Shown in pieces: positions 9,889-18,234 of a DNA stretch of 43,558 nucleotides. The DNA lies in the NCBI RefSeq assembly GCF_018860165.1, contig NZ_JAHKNG010000031.1:1-43558 (forward strand). Direction: 5' to 3'. A model generated the notes under the pieces. That model did no database searches, had not been told where the DNA came from, and saw only the letters and a program-made list of their open reading frames with translations. Source of the DNA: Paracoccus marinaquae. GTDB taxonomy: Bacteria; Pseudomonadota; Alphaproteobacteria; Rhodobacterales; Rhodobacteraceae. How positions within the stretch are numbered: position 1 is the stretch's first letter; each line of letters begins with the position of its first letter. A program made the position numbers and the translations under genes.

Positions 9889-12603
9889 ATGTATCGTCAG
9901 GGCATCAAGGAATTTCCCTATTACCTGGGCATCCGCTCGCTGGCCGATATCGCCACGCCGGCGGACCGGGTCTGCGTGCTGAACATCATGGGCGGCGAAA
10001 GCCGGCAGGTAACGCCGACCAGCCATGCCTTTTCCGGCGGCAACGTGGTCTTCGGCACCTCGCCCGGCCGCGCCGGTCAGGTGCTGAAAACCGCGGGCGG
10101 TGACATCCCGGTCTTCAACAACGTCCGCGAGGGGCTGGATGCGGGCCATGCCTTCAATACCGGCGTGATCTACTTGCCGCCCTCGGGCGTGCGCGACGGC
10201 GTGGCAGAGCTGATCCGGGTCAACCCGGGCCTCGAAAAGATCGTCATCATCACCGAAAAGATCGCCATCCATGACGCCCGCGAGGTCCGGGCCATGGCGC
10301 AGGCCAATGGCATCGACATCATCGGCGGGAACTGCCTTGGCGTCGCCGACAGCTGGAACCGGGTCAGGATCGGCGGTGCGCTTGGCGGCGATCACCCCGA
10401 GGAATCGCTGATCAAGGGGTCGGTGGCGATCTTCTCGAACTCGGGTGGGTTCACCACCACCATCGCGCAATATCTGGCGACCGAGGGCTGGGGCACGACC
10501 ACGCTGATTTCCAGCGGCAAGGATGTCTATATCAACTACGGCGCCCGCGATTTCGCCCATGGTTTCCACAACGACGACCGTTCGGCCGCGGCGGTGCTTT
10601 ATGCCGAACCGGGCGGCTATTACGAACATGCGATCGACTGGCAGAAGCCGGTGGTGGCCTGCGTCGTCGGGCGCTGGAAATCGCGGCTGACCCGCGCGGT
10701 CGGCCATGCCGGCGCCATGGCCGGATCGGGCGACCGGGCCGAGGACAAGGAAGGCTGGTTCGTCGAGGCTTTCGGCTCGGGCGGCATCTTCACCCCCGAA
10801 ACCCCGCAGCACGTGTCGAAGAAAGGCGCGGTGGTCACCAATATCGCCGATATCCCGGCCGCGCTGACGGCGGTGATGGCCCTGAACGGGCAGGCACCCG
10901 ACTTTGCCCCGCGCGGCGATCTGACGCTGAAGACCTGGATCGCGAACGATCAGGGCGTGGCTCTGCCGGCCAATCTGGCCCTGGCTCCGGTGTCAGCGCC
11001 CGCACCCTATGCCGGACAGATAGCGGCCCTTGGCAGCCAGATCGGCGCGGTCGTTGCACGTCAGACGATGAAGGACAAGTCCGGCGCCTCGGTGATGGAC
11101 CCGAAGACGCAGGTCACATCCGTGCATGGCCATACCGTGCTGGATCTGGCGCTGCAGCCGCTAGAGGCGAATTTCGCGCTGCCGCTGGTGCATGAGATCG
11201 CCGGTCCGAACGACCGGGCGATGCTGGATGTGGCGGTCGCGGCCGAGGTGAATCTGGTCGGTGATCCGATCCTGATCGCGGCCGATGCGGCGCGCGAGGC
11301 CGGCAATTCGCCCAACAGCGTGATGGCGGCGGCGGCCTCGATCGTCGGGCCGCGCCGGGTCGAACGCGCGCTGGCCTGCACCGATATCCTGATCGAACTG
11401 TTCGCCCATTCCGGCCTGAAGGACGGCCGCGACGAGGGCTTCGACACCAGCGGGATCGTCATGGACGAGGACAGCCGCGCGCTGTTTCTGGCCAGCGCGG
11501 ACGAGGCCGATGATCCCCGCCCCGAGGCGATGCTGGCGGCGGTGAAGGCGCGGGGCGGCAAGTCGGTCTTTCTGAAATACCTCTCGGGCCTTGGCGGGCG
11601 GCTGAACCGGGACGCCATTCTTGCTGCCATCGCGCTGACGATCTCGTGGGGGCCCCTGATGCGCAAGCGGATCACCCGGCTGACGGCCCGCACCCTGCCC
11701 TGGCATCTGCGCCTCTATGGGGTGATGGTCGGCGCGACCATCCCCGGCCCGCAGCACCGGCACGGCCAGCTTTACGGCATCGCCCGGGATGAGCGCTTCG
11801 GCCAATGGACCATGGCCGATCTGTGCTATCTCGCCATGACCGGCAAGCGCCCGGCGAAGGCCGAGGCGGAACTGCTGCAGCTGCTGGTCGGGCTCCTGAT
11901 CTCGAACGGGCCGGGCTCGATCTCGGCGCAGGGCGCCAAGGGGGCGGTCGCCGCCGACGGGCCGCAAACGCCCGAGCGGGTGCAGATCAACAAGGCCATG
12001 GTCGGCTTTCTGACCCATACCGGCTACAGCCATGGCGGCAACGGCTTCGAAGGCATGGCCTTCCTGCTGGACCAGTTCAGGGACAGCGGCCTCAGCGATC
12101 CGACCGACCCGAATCACGGGCTGGACCTGACCGCGATCGCGCGTGACTTCGCGCTGCAATACAGGCGCGACAAGCGATTGGCCAAGGAAACCGGCGCCGG
12201 GACCCGCGCCCTGCCGGGGGTTCACCACCCGGTCTTCAAGGGTAAGCCGGTCAACCACGACCCGCGCGAGGTCTTCATCGCCGAATTCATGGCAGAGCGT
12301 GGTCATTACAACGTGTTCCACGCCTTCTACCGCGAACTGGTGCAGCAACTGCGCGAGGTCGGCGCCACGCCCTATGTCTTCTGCGTCAATGTCGATGCGG
12401 TCATCGCCGCGCTGATGCTGGCGCTGCTGTGGGAGGATTACCAGTCGGGCCGGCTGTCCCGGCGCGATCTGGAAACCGCCGCCTTCACCGTCTTCCTCTT
12501 CGGCCGGATGATCGGATCGGCCGCCGAGATCGACGACCACCTGAACCGTGGCCGCAACATGGACACCCGGGCACCGGCATCCGCCTGCGGGTTTGTCGTC
12601 TGA
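9889..12603 (+). CDS. ATP-citrate-lyase-like large subunit: CoA-ligase domain plus citrate-synthase-like domain
   Basis: This 904-residue protein is longer than the roughly 600-residue bacterial AclA subunits I recall. The N-terminal half (about 1-370) is like succinyl-CoA synthetase alpha: a CoA-binding Rossmann part, IFSNSGGFTTTIAQYL, and the phospho-histidine motif AVGHAGAMAG (His273). The C-terminal part (about 600-870) is citrate-synthase-like: LLISNGPGSISAQGAKG, GYSHGGNGFEGM (His715), LPGVHHPVFKG (His779/His780) and FCVNVDAVIAALM (Asp836). Where ATP citrate lyases have ADHGP with a catalytic histidine, this protein has SNGP (Asn673), while it carries an HGG motif like that of true citrate synthases. 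It could be a divergent citrate lyase or act on another acid. ATG 9889 has gagaggag just upstream. Confidence 0.8.
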   Translation: MYRQGIKEFPYYLGIRSLADIATPADRVCVLNIMGGESRQVTPTSHAFSGGNVVFGTSPGRAGQVLKTAGGDIPVFNNVREGLDAGHAFNTGVIYLPPSGVRDGVAELIRVNPGLEKIVIITEKIAIHDAREVRAMAQANGIDIIGGNCLGVADSWNRVRIGGALGGDHPEESLIKGSVAIFSNSGGFTTTIAQYLATEGWGTTTLISSGKDVYINYGARDFAHGFHNDDRSAAAVLYAEPGGYYEHAIDWQKPVVACVVGRWKSRLTRAVGHAGAMAGSGDRAEDKEGWFVEAFGSGGIFTPETPQHVSKKGAVVTNIADIPAALTAVMALNGQAPDFAPRGDLTLKTWIANDQGVALPANLALAPVSAPAPYAGQIAALGSQIGAVVARQTMKDKSGASVMDPKTQVTSVHGHTVLDLALQPLEANFALPLVHEIAGPNDRAMLDVAVAAEVNLVGDPILIAADAAREAGNSPNSVMAAAASIVGPRRVERALACTDILIELFAHSGLKDGRDEGFDTSGIVMDEDSRALFLASADEADDPRPEAMLAAVKARGGKSVFLKYLSGLGGRLNRDAILAAIALTISWGPLMRKRITRLTARTLPWHLRLYGVMVGATIPGPQHRHGQLYGIARDERFGQWTMADLCYLAMTGKRPAKAEAELLQLLVGLLISNGPGSISAQGAKGAVAADGPQTPERVQINKAMVGFLTHTGYSHGGNGFEGMAFLLDQFRDSGLSDPTDPNHGLDLTAIARDFALQYRRDKRLAKETGAGTRALPGVHHPVFKGKPVNHDPREVFIAEFMAERGHYNVFHAFYRELVQQLREVGATPYVFCVNVDAVIAALMLALLWEDYQSGRLSRRDLETAAFTVFLFGRMIGSAAEIDDHLNRGRNMDTRAPASACGFVV

Positions 12604-12607
12604 GATG

Positions 12608-12645
12608 GGCGGCGCAACCTCGATATGCGAAGAGGTTGCGCCGCC
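12608..12645. terminator. Strong hairpin between convergent genes
   Basis: A perfect 14-bp stem (12608-12621 with 12632-12645) and a 10-nt loop lie right after the stop of the citrate-lyase-like large subunit and before the stop of the convergent permease gene. No T-run follows on either side, so it may act with Rho or as an RNA 3' end for both transcripts. Confidence 0.6.
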
Positions 12646-12701
12646 GCCCGTCATGAAATTCAACGATCCTGAGGGAGGGTTCAAATTTCAAGCGTATCGC
12701 T

Positions 12702-13628
12702 TTACGCCTGCCCGATCAGCAGCATGACCAGCGGGATGGTGACGATGCTGGCCGCGGTCGAGATCAGGATCGCGGCCGAGACCCGTTGCTGCGCCACCCC
12801 GAAATACTGGGCGAGGATATAGACGTTGCCCGCGACCGGCAGCGCAGCGGCGGCGATCATGACGCCAGCGGCGAAAGGCTCGACCTGCAGCAGCATCGCC
12901 GCCGCGCCCACCGCCGCCGGGTGCAGCACCAGCTTGGCGAAGCTGAGCCAGCCCGAGGCCGCCAGCCGTCGCGCCTGCCGCGCAGCAAGGCTGGCGCCGA
13001 TGGCGAACAACGCCCCCGGCGTCGCGGCAGAGCCCAGAATCAGAAGGAATTCGTCGAGGGGCTGCGGCATCGGCAGCCGCAAATGCGCCCAGAGCAGCCC
13101 CGCCACCATCGACAGGATCATCGGGTTGGCGACGATGCCGCGCAGCACCGGCATCAGGCTGCCCAGCCGGATTCCGCCGCTGCGGGCGGCATGGATGATC
13201 AGCGTGATCAGCGTGGAAAAGACCAGAAGGTCGGCTGCCAGCGTCATCAGCACCGGCCCGACCGCGCGTTCGCCCAGCAGCGCGACCAGCAGCGGCACCC
13301 CCAGAAAGCCGGTATTGCCGACCATGCAGCATTGTGCCTCCATCGCCGCTTCGGGCAGGTCCAGTCCGCGCGCGCGACCGACCATCAGGCCGATGACCCA
13401 GACCAGACCCGAACCGGCCAGATAGGCGATCAGGAAGCGCAGATCGAGCAAAGCACCCAGATCGAGGCCCGCGGCAAAGCGGAACAGCATCGCCGACAGG
13501 GCGAAGAAGAACACGAATTTGGTCAGCCAGACGGCGCCTTCCTCGGGGAAGAAGCGGGTCCGCGCCGCCAGCCAGCCGAGGCCGATCAGGCCGAAGAACG
13601 GCAGCGTCTTCAGAAAGACCGCCAGCAT
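12702..13628 (-). CDS. AEC (auxin efflux carrier) family permease
   Basis: This 308-residue, very hydrophobic protein has about ten membrane segments in the two-halves layout of the AEC family. The N-terminal helix is LKTLPFFGLIGLGWLAAR and a central segment reads GNTGFLGVPLLVALLG, a characteristic stretch in this family; the last helix ends MLLIGQA. Bacterial members export or exchange small organic acids or amino acids; the substrate cannot be read from the sequence. Its ATG overlaps the nitroreductase stop as TGATG (13626-13630), so it is translationally coupled and is the last gene of a minus-strand cluster. Confidence 0.85.
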   Translation of the reverse strand: MLAVFLKTLPFFGLIGLGWLAARTRFFPEEGAVWLTKFVFFFALSAMLFRFAAGLDLGALLDLRFLIAYLAGSGLVWVIGLMVGRARGLDLPEAAMEAQCCMVGNTGFLGVPLLVALLGERAVGPVLMTLAADLLVFSTLITLIIHAARSGGIRLGSLMPVLRGIVANPMILSMVAGLLWAHLRLPMPQPLDEFLLILGSAATPGALFAIGASLAARQARRLAASGWLSFAKLVLHPAAVGAAAMLLQVEPFAAGVMIAAAALPVAGNVYILAQYFGVAQQRVSAAILISTAASIVTIPLVMLLIGQA

Positions 13629-14296
13629 CAGAAAACCGACATGATATCGACGAGCGGCTTCTTGACCTTGGCCGCCGCCGGCACCGTCGCACCCTCGGCC
13701 GGCAGGCCAACCGGCAGGATCATCACCGGCTTTTCGTTCTCCGGCCGGCGGCAGAGGTCGTTGAGGAACTTCATCGGGTTTGGCGTATGTTCCAGCGTGA
13801 CCAGCCCGGCATGGTGGATCGCCGCGATCAGCATGCCGCAGGCGATGCCGACGCTTTCGGGAACGTAATAATGCTTGTGCCGCCGGTCGTCGCGCAGCCC
13901 ATAGCGCTGTGCAAAGGCCACGATCAGCCAGGGTGCGATGGTCAGATGCGGCTTGTCGGGGCCGGTGCCCACCGGCTCCAGCGCCGCCAGCCATTCGTCG
14001 CCGCCGCCCCCGGCATAGAAGGCGCGTTCCTCCTCCTCGGCCGCCGCGCGGATGCGGGCCTTCATCGCCGGATCGGCAATCGCCACGAAATGCCACGGCT
14101 GATGGTTGGCGCCCGATGGCGCGCTGCCGGCCGCCTCGATACAGGCCTCGATCACCGCAGGATCGACCGGCGCATCGCTGAAATCGCGCACCGAATGCCG
14201 CCGCCGCATATAGTCGCGAAACGCCCGTGCCGCCTCCAGCGATCGTTCGGGCGACAGCTGCACCCGGTCGGGCAGGGCCAAGGGCCGGTAGCTCAC
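13628..14296 (-). CDS. Nitroreductase family FMN-dependent oxidoreductase
   Basis: This 222-residue protein has the nitroreductase signature: RRRHSVRDFSDAPVDPAVIEACIEA in the first third (an Arg-rich FMN phosphate site), then SAPSGANHQPWHFVAI near residue 60, and GIACGMLIAAIHHAGL near 150. The spacing and the APSGANHQPW motif are closest to the subgroup that includes iodotyrosine-deiodinase-like enzymes. It should reduce a small electron acceptor with NAD(P)H through FMN; the substrate is unknown. The start is GTG at 14296; the ATG immediately upstream runs into a stop. Its ribosome binding site lies in the right arm of a hairpin (14300-14319). Confidence 0.85.
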   Translation of the reverse strand: MSYRPLALPDRVQLSPERSLEAARAFRDYMRRRHSVRDFSDAPVDPAVIEACIEAAGSAPSGANHQPWHFVAIADPAMKARIRAAAEEEERAFYAGGGGDEWLAALEPVGTGPDKPHLTIAPWLIVAFAQRYGLRDDRRHKHYYVPESVGIACGMLIAAIHHAGLVTLEHTPNPMKFLNDLCRRPENEKPVMILPVGLPAEGATVPAAAKVKKPLVDIMSVF

Positions 14297-14299
14297 ATC

Positions 14300-14319
14300 A
14301 TCCCCCTTTTTCGGGGGAT
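14300..14319 (-). promoter_or_regulatory. Hairpin covering the nitroreductase ribosome binding site
   Basis: On the minus strand, atccccc and gggggat form a perfect 7-bp stem with a 6-nt A-rich loop. The 5' arm touches the mbfA-like stop codon and the 3' arm contains the G-rich ribosome binding site, 3 nt before the nitroreductase GTG. The hairpin could mask that site unless ribosomes finishing the upstream gene open it, or it could protect an RNA end. No T-run follows, so it is not a typical intrinsic terminator. Confidence 0.5.
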
Positions 14320-15299
14320 CAGCCTGACCCGATCAGCACCCCCGTGGCGAAGACCAAACCACCGCCCACCACCACTTGCAAGGCCGCCCGCCAGAAGGGG
14401 GTCTGCATCCAGCGGTTCTGAATCCAGGCGATCGCCCACAACTCGACGAAGACGACGACACAGGCGATGATCGTGGCGGTCCAGAAATGCGGGATCAGAT
14501 AGGGCAGGGCATGGCCAAGGCCGCCCACCGCCGTCATCACCCCCGAGGCGATGCCGCGCTTGATCGGAGAGCCGCGCCCCGACACCACCCCGTCATCGGA
14601 CGCGGCCTCGGTAAAGCCCATGCTGATGCCCGCGCCAAGGCTGGCGGCCAGTCCGACCAGAAAGGTCGTCCATGTGTCCTGCGTGGCGAAGGCGGTGGCA
14701 AAGATCGGCGCCAGCGTCGAGACGCTGCCATCCATCAGCCCGGCCAGCCCCGGCTGTACCCAGGTCAGCACGAAATCGCGATGCGCAACGGCCCCCTCTT
14801 CCGCGCGGGCGGCGGTCGTCAGATGCTCTTCGGACAGTTCCTCGGCGCGCTCGCCATGATTGCGCTCGGCCGCGGCAAGATCGCCCAGCAGCTTGCGGGT
14901 CGCGGCGTCGGTGCTGGCCTGGGCGGCACGGGCATAGAACTGCGCCGCATCATGTTCCATCAACGCCGATTCGTTGCGGATCGCCTCCAGCGACAGGGTC
15001 TGCATCATCCAGGCCGGGCGGCGGCCATAATAGCCGGCGACATGCTCGCGCCGGATCACCGGGATGGCCGTGCCGAAGCGCGCGCGATAGGTGTCGATCA
15101 GGCGCCGCCGATGCCCGTTCTCCTCCTCGGCCATGCCCTCGAACACCGCCGCCGTCGCCGGATAGTCGTCGCGCAGCAACTCGGCCCAGTGGCGATAGAT
15201 CAGCGCGTCATCCTCTTCCGACGAGATCGCCAGCGCCAGCATCTCGTGTTCGCTCAGATCGGAGAAACGCTTCCGATGGTTCGACATCCGCATGTTCAT
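14319..15299 (-). CDS. mbfA: MbfA-like membrane-bound ferritin / VIT1-family iron exporter
   Basis: This 326-residue protein fuses a rubrerythrin/ferritin-like helical domain (about 10-160) to a VIT1/CCC1 membrane domain (about 180-326). The ferritin part shows repeated metal-binding Glu and His patterns: SSEEDDALIYRHWAELL, GMAEEENGHRRRLID, RNESALMEHDAAQFYARAA and AAERNHGERAEELS. The membrane part has GLMDGSVSTLAPIFA and GAGISMGFTEAASDDG, typical of VIT transporters. The layout and length match rhizobial MbfA, which exports iron and protects against iron and peroxide stress under control of Irr. I see no convincing Irr box just upstream; it lies 12 bp after the TusA-like gene and is probably co-transcribed. 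Start ATG 15299; a second ATG lies two codons inside. Confidence 0.9.
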   Translation of the reverse strand: MNMRMSNHRKRFSDLSEHEMLALAISSEEDDALIYRHWAELLRDDYPATAAVFEGMAEEENGHRRRLIDTYRARFGTAIPVIRREHVAGYYGRRPAWMMQTLSLEAIRNESALMEHDAAQFYARAAQASTDAATRKLLGDLAAAERNHGERAEELSEEHLTTAARAEEGAVAHRDFVLTWVQPGLAGLMDGSVSTLAPIFATAFATQDTWTTFLVGLAASLGAGISMGFTEAASDDGVVSGRGSPIKRGIASGVMTAVGGLGHALPYLIPHFWTATIIACVVVFVELWAIAWIQNRWMQTPFWRAALQVVVGGGLVFATGVLIGSG

Positions 15300-15311
15300 C
15301 TTCTTCTTCGC

Positions 15312-15587
15312 TCAAATATCCTCGGGGGTGAGGCCGCTTGCGGCCGAGGGGGCAGACAGCCCCCTTTCGACGGTGAATTCGCAGGTTCCGTCGTGCAGGT
15401 CGCGCATGGCCAGCATGACATGACCGGCCGCCCCGCAGAAATGCGGCACATCGACCACCGCCATCGGATCACTGGCGATCAGCACGACATGCGCGCCCGG
15501 TTCAACCGCCAGCAGCGCCTTGCGCAACCGCAGCACCGGCAGGGGACAGAGCAGGCCCCGCGCGTCGATCACCTCGGCTGCGCTCAC
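15312..15587 (-). CDS. TusA-family sulfur carrier protein
   Basis: This small 91-residue protein has the TusA signature DARGLLCPLPVLRLRKAL near residues 6-23, with the sulfur-carrying cysteine in the CPxP motif. TusA-fold proteins pass persulfide sulfur to partners for tRNA thiolation, molybdenum enzyme maturation or sulfur oxidation. The start is GTG at 15587, overlapping the stop of the DUF2478 gene (GTGA), so the two are translationally coupled. A C-terminal tail of about 20 residues beyond the usual fold is present. DUF2478 proteins are, from memory, often associated with molybdenum genes, which might point to molybdenum-enzyme sulfuration, but this is inference. Confidence 0.88.
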   Translation of the reverse strand: MSAAEVIDARGLLCPLPVLRLRKALLAVEPGAHVVLIASDPMAVVDVPHFCGAAGHVMLAMRDLHDGTCEFTVERGLSAPSAASGLTPEDI

Positions 15588-16096
15588 AGGGCGCCCGCGG
15601 TCTGCTCCAGGCACCATTCGGACAGCCGGTCGGCGGCCAGATGCTCTCCCATGTCGCCGCAGAACGCTGTGAATGCCGCGCGACGCTTTGCCGAGACATG
15701 CAGAAGAACCGGGATCCCGATCGAGATGGCCTGGGCAATAAGCGGGCAATAGCCCCGCCCCTGGGCCTCCTGGCGGCCGAATTTCGGCAGGATCAGCAGT
15801 TCGGCCCCCGCCAGCCGCGCATCGATCCGCGCCACGGCCATCTCGAACGCGCCCGCATCGAGCCGGCAACCGGTCGAACCGGAACCCAGCGATTGCGAGA
15901 TGCGGATCGGGCGATCCTCTTCGCCCAGCACGATCAGGTCCATGTCGCAGGCGCAGTTTCCGCCCCGCTCGGTATCGCGCTGCACCGCCCCCGCGACGCG
16001 CAGGCCGGCCGCCGACAGATCGGCCGCCAGCCTCGCCAGCAGGCGGTCGGCTTCTCCCGCTGCGGCGTTCTCGGCAATTCCGAACCAGCCCAACAT
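15584..16096 (-). CDS. DUF2478 family protein
   Basis: This 170-residue cytoplasmic protein has the layout I recall for DUF2478: an N-terminal strand without a classical Walker A, RVAGAVQRDTERGG followed by CACDMDLIVL, the conserved stretch IRISQSLGSGSTGCRLDAG, a Walker-B-like LLILPKFGRQEAQGRG, and a final GIPVLLHVSAKRRAAFTAF. The fold is probably P-loop-related. No function is established; relatives are often found with molybdate or formate dehydrogenase genes. Three cysteines (CAC and GCRL) might bind metal or sulfur. It follows the response regulator by 16 bp and overlaps the TusA-like gene. Confidence 0.75.
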   Translation of the reverse strand: MLGWFGIAENAAAGEADRLLARLAADLSAAGLRVAGAVQRDTERGGNCACDMDLIVLGEEDRPIRISQSLGSGSTGCRLDAGAFEMAVARIDARLAGAELLILPKFGRQEAQGRGYCPLIAQAISIGIPVLLHVSAKRRAAFTAFCGDMGEHLAADRLSEWCLEQTAGAL

Positions 16097-16112
16097 GATG
16101 CTTCCTCCCCTT

Positions 16113-16751
16113 TCAGACGCCGCTGTCGAGGGCGACCTTCATCAGCCCGTTGATGCCGTCCACCCCCAGCTTTCGCTTCAGCGCCGACGAGGTGTTGGCG
16201 GCGGTCTTGTAACTTACGCCCAGTTCGTCGGCGATGGCCTGCAGGCTGAGGCCGCGGCCGATCCGCCCCAGTACCTGACGCTCGCGCTCGGAAAGGGCGG
16301 CAATGGGATCGGCGCTGGCTCCGGCGCGCAGCGTGGCCAGCGCCACGGCCTGCCTCGCCGACAGGTAGAACTCGCCTGCCTCCAGCCGCTGCACCGCCTC
16401 GCGGAAATCGGCCGGGGGTGCGTTCTTCGACAGGAATCCCTGCGCCCCGGCCTGCAGCGCGCGGGCGGCGAATCCGGTCTGGTCGTTCATCGAGAAGACC
16501 AGGATCTTCGCGGCAGGCGCGGCATCGCGCAGCGGCCCGACCAGTTCCAGCCCGCCGGTTCCGGGCAGGCTGATGTCCAGCACGATCAGCTCCGGCGCCG
16601 GCCCGGTGTCCAGTTGCCGCAGCGCCTCGTCCCCGGACATGGCCTGGCCGACCGAATCATACCCCAGCTCGCGCAGCAGCCGGCTGGCGCCCAGATGGGT
16701 GATCGGGTGGTCGTCGATGACCAGTGCGCTTTTCATGCCTTTTGGCCTCAT
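16113..16751 (-). CDS. NarL/FixJ-type response regulator (REC plus LuxR HTH)
   Basis: This 212-residue regulator has an N-terminal receiver domain: acidic pair VIDDHP near residues 12-16, phospho-acceptor Asp59 in LIVLDISLPG, a Ser/Thr switch position near IFVF-like strand ILVFSMND, and Lys in GFLSKNAP. The C-terminal LuxR-type helix-turn-helix (about 150-205) reads LSERERQVLGRIGRGLS and ELGVSYKTAANTSSALKRKL. It should bind DNA when phosphorylated by the kinase encoded just upstream. Its ATG at 16751 overlaps the kinase stop (ATGA); ATG 16736 is an alternative start and gives a more typical N-terminus. The targets are unknown, but the downstream co-oriented genes are obvious candidates. Confidence 0.92.
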   Translation of the reverse strand: MRPKGMKSALVIDDHPITHLGASRLLRELGYDSVGQAMSGDEALRQLDTGPAPELIVLDISLPGTGGLELVGPLRDAAPAAKILVFSMNDQTGFAARALQAGAQGFLSKNAPPADFREAVQRLEAGEFYLSARQAVALATLRAGASADPIAALSERERQVLGRIGRGLSLQAIADELGVSYKTAANTSSALKRKLGVDGINGLMKVALDSGV

Positions 16752-18070
16752 CCCGCCTGCATGCGCGGCAGGCTTGCCTCGATGGTGGTTCCGTTTGCAT
16801 CCGATGACAGGCGCAGCATGCCGCCCAGCAGAGTGATCCGTTCGCGCATGCCGGTCAGGCCGGTGCCCTCGCGACGGCCGGGGGCGAAGCCGGCACCGTC
16901 ATCGGACAGGATCATGCGCCAATGCGCGGGATCGGTCCAGAGCCGGATCTCGATTTCGCGGGCATTCGCGTGGCGCAGGGCGTTGGTGGTGCCCTCCTGC
17001 AGGATCCGGAACAATGTCAGTGCGGTCGCCTCGTCCGGCTCGGGCAGGGCCGGATCAATGTCCGAGGTGATGGCGGTGTCGGGGAATCGGCGGGAAAGAT
17101 CGGCCAGGTAATCCGACAGCACCGTCGCCAGCGGCAACTGCCCGATGGCGGCCGGGCGCAGGTCGTCAAGCAGGCTGCGGTTCACCCGCGCGATTTCCTC
17201 GGCGATGGTGGCGATCGTGGCGGCATGTTCGGCGATGGCGGGCGAGGGGGCCGCCTTGCGCAGCGCATCGGCCTCGACCCGCAGGCCGAAGAGACAGGGG
17301 CCCATCTCGTCATGCAGGTCGCGGGCGATGGCCTTGCGCTCGTCATCGCCGCGGCTGATGACCTGCCGCTGCAGCCGGGCGCGATCGGCCTGGGCCTGCT
17401 CCAGCGTGTCGGCCAGCCGGTCCACGCCCGCGGCCAGCGGTGCCAGATCGGGCTGTGGCAGCGACCCCACCCGGGCCGAAAGATCGCCCCGGCTCAGTTC
17501 GGACAGGCGCGCGGCGATGCCCTCGACCGGTCGCAGCGCGTGCCGGGTGGCGAACAGGATCAGCAGCGCCTGCAGCAATGCCGCCGCCCCGGTCAGCGCC
17601 ATGGTCGAGCGCAGGCCGCGCCAGGCGGCGGCGATCTCGGCACCGGGGTCGGCGGCGATATAGACGAAACCGCGGGGCCGCCCGCCAAGAACCACTGGCA
17701 GCCGGGTTTCCTGCGGTTCGGGTTTGACCAGCGCCGCGAACCAGGCCGGGGCGGTGCCATGCGCCTCGGGCGGGGCGGCAGCCTGGCGGATAGATGCCTC
17801 GCGCGCATCCAGAACGCCGATCCGGGTATGACGCGGCGGCACCAGCCGTTCGGGCAGCATCGCCATCAGCCGGTCATCCGGAACCGCGTCCTGCATCGTG
17901 CCGATGGTCGCCAACACCAGCGACCGGGCGGTCTGCGCCGCCAGCCGGGTTTCGGCGGCGATTTCGCGGCGCAGATGGCCGATATTCGCCACCGCCAGCG
18001 TCGCCAGCAGCAGCGCCTGCACGACGAGGATCACAAGCAGGACGCGGGTGGTCAGCGACAGCCTTATCAT
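16748..18070 (-). CDS. Membrane sensor histidine kinase, HisKA_3 (UhpB/NarX/MoxY-like)
   Basis: This 440-residue sensor has a membrane helix at about 7-29, a periplasmic domain of about 120 residues reminiscent of the LapD/MoxY sensing domain (AETRLAAQTARSLV, RIGVLDAREASIR, GFVYIAADPGAE), a second helix at about 155-175 and a HAMP-like linker (RPVEGIAARLSELSRGD). The kinase core has the HisKA_3 phospho-acceptor His253 in ERKAIARDLHDEMGPCL, an N-box ILQEGTTNALRHA and G-box DDGAGFAPG...GTGLTGMRER. It pairs with the response regulator overlapping its stop. The signal is unknown; a few related kinases in paracocci respond to C1 metabolites. ATG 18070 was chosen because it precedes the first membrane helix. 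Confidence 0.9.
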   Translation of the reverse strand: MIRLSLTTRVLLVILVVQALLLATLAVANIGHLRREIAAETRLAAQTARSLVLATIGTMQDAVPDDRLMAMLPERLVPPRHTRIGVLDAREASIRQAAAPPEAHGTAPAWFAALVKPEPQETRLPVVLGGRPRGFVYIAADPGAEIAAAWRGLRSTMALTGAAALLQALLILFATRHALRPVEGIAARLSELSRGDLSARVGSLPQPDLAPLAAGVDRLADTLEQAQADRARLQRQVISRGDDERKAIARDLHDEMGPCLFGLRVEADALRKAAPSPAIAEHAATIATIAEEIARVNRSLLDDLRPAAIGQLPLATVLSDYLADLSRRFPDTAITSDIDPALPEPDEATALTLFRILQEGTTNALRHANAREIEIRLWTDPAHWRMILSDDGAGFAPGRREGTGLTGMRERITLLGGMLRLSSDANGTTIEASLPRMQAG

Positions 18071-18234
18071 GCCGCGCAGATTGGCCGATCCCGCCCGCGC
18101 CGTCCATGGCCGCGCACTGCGAGGTTTCGCGGTGAACGTCGGGTGGGCCTTTGCGACTGCCGCGCTGGACATTCCCGGCGATCTGCCCGACCTTTCCGGC
18201 CCTGAGGATGCCCTGCGGCTGGAGGAGAGGTGCG

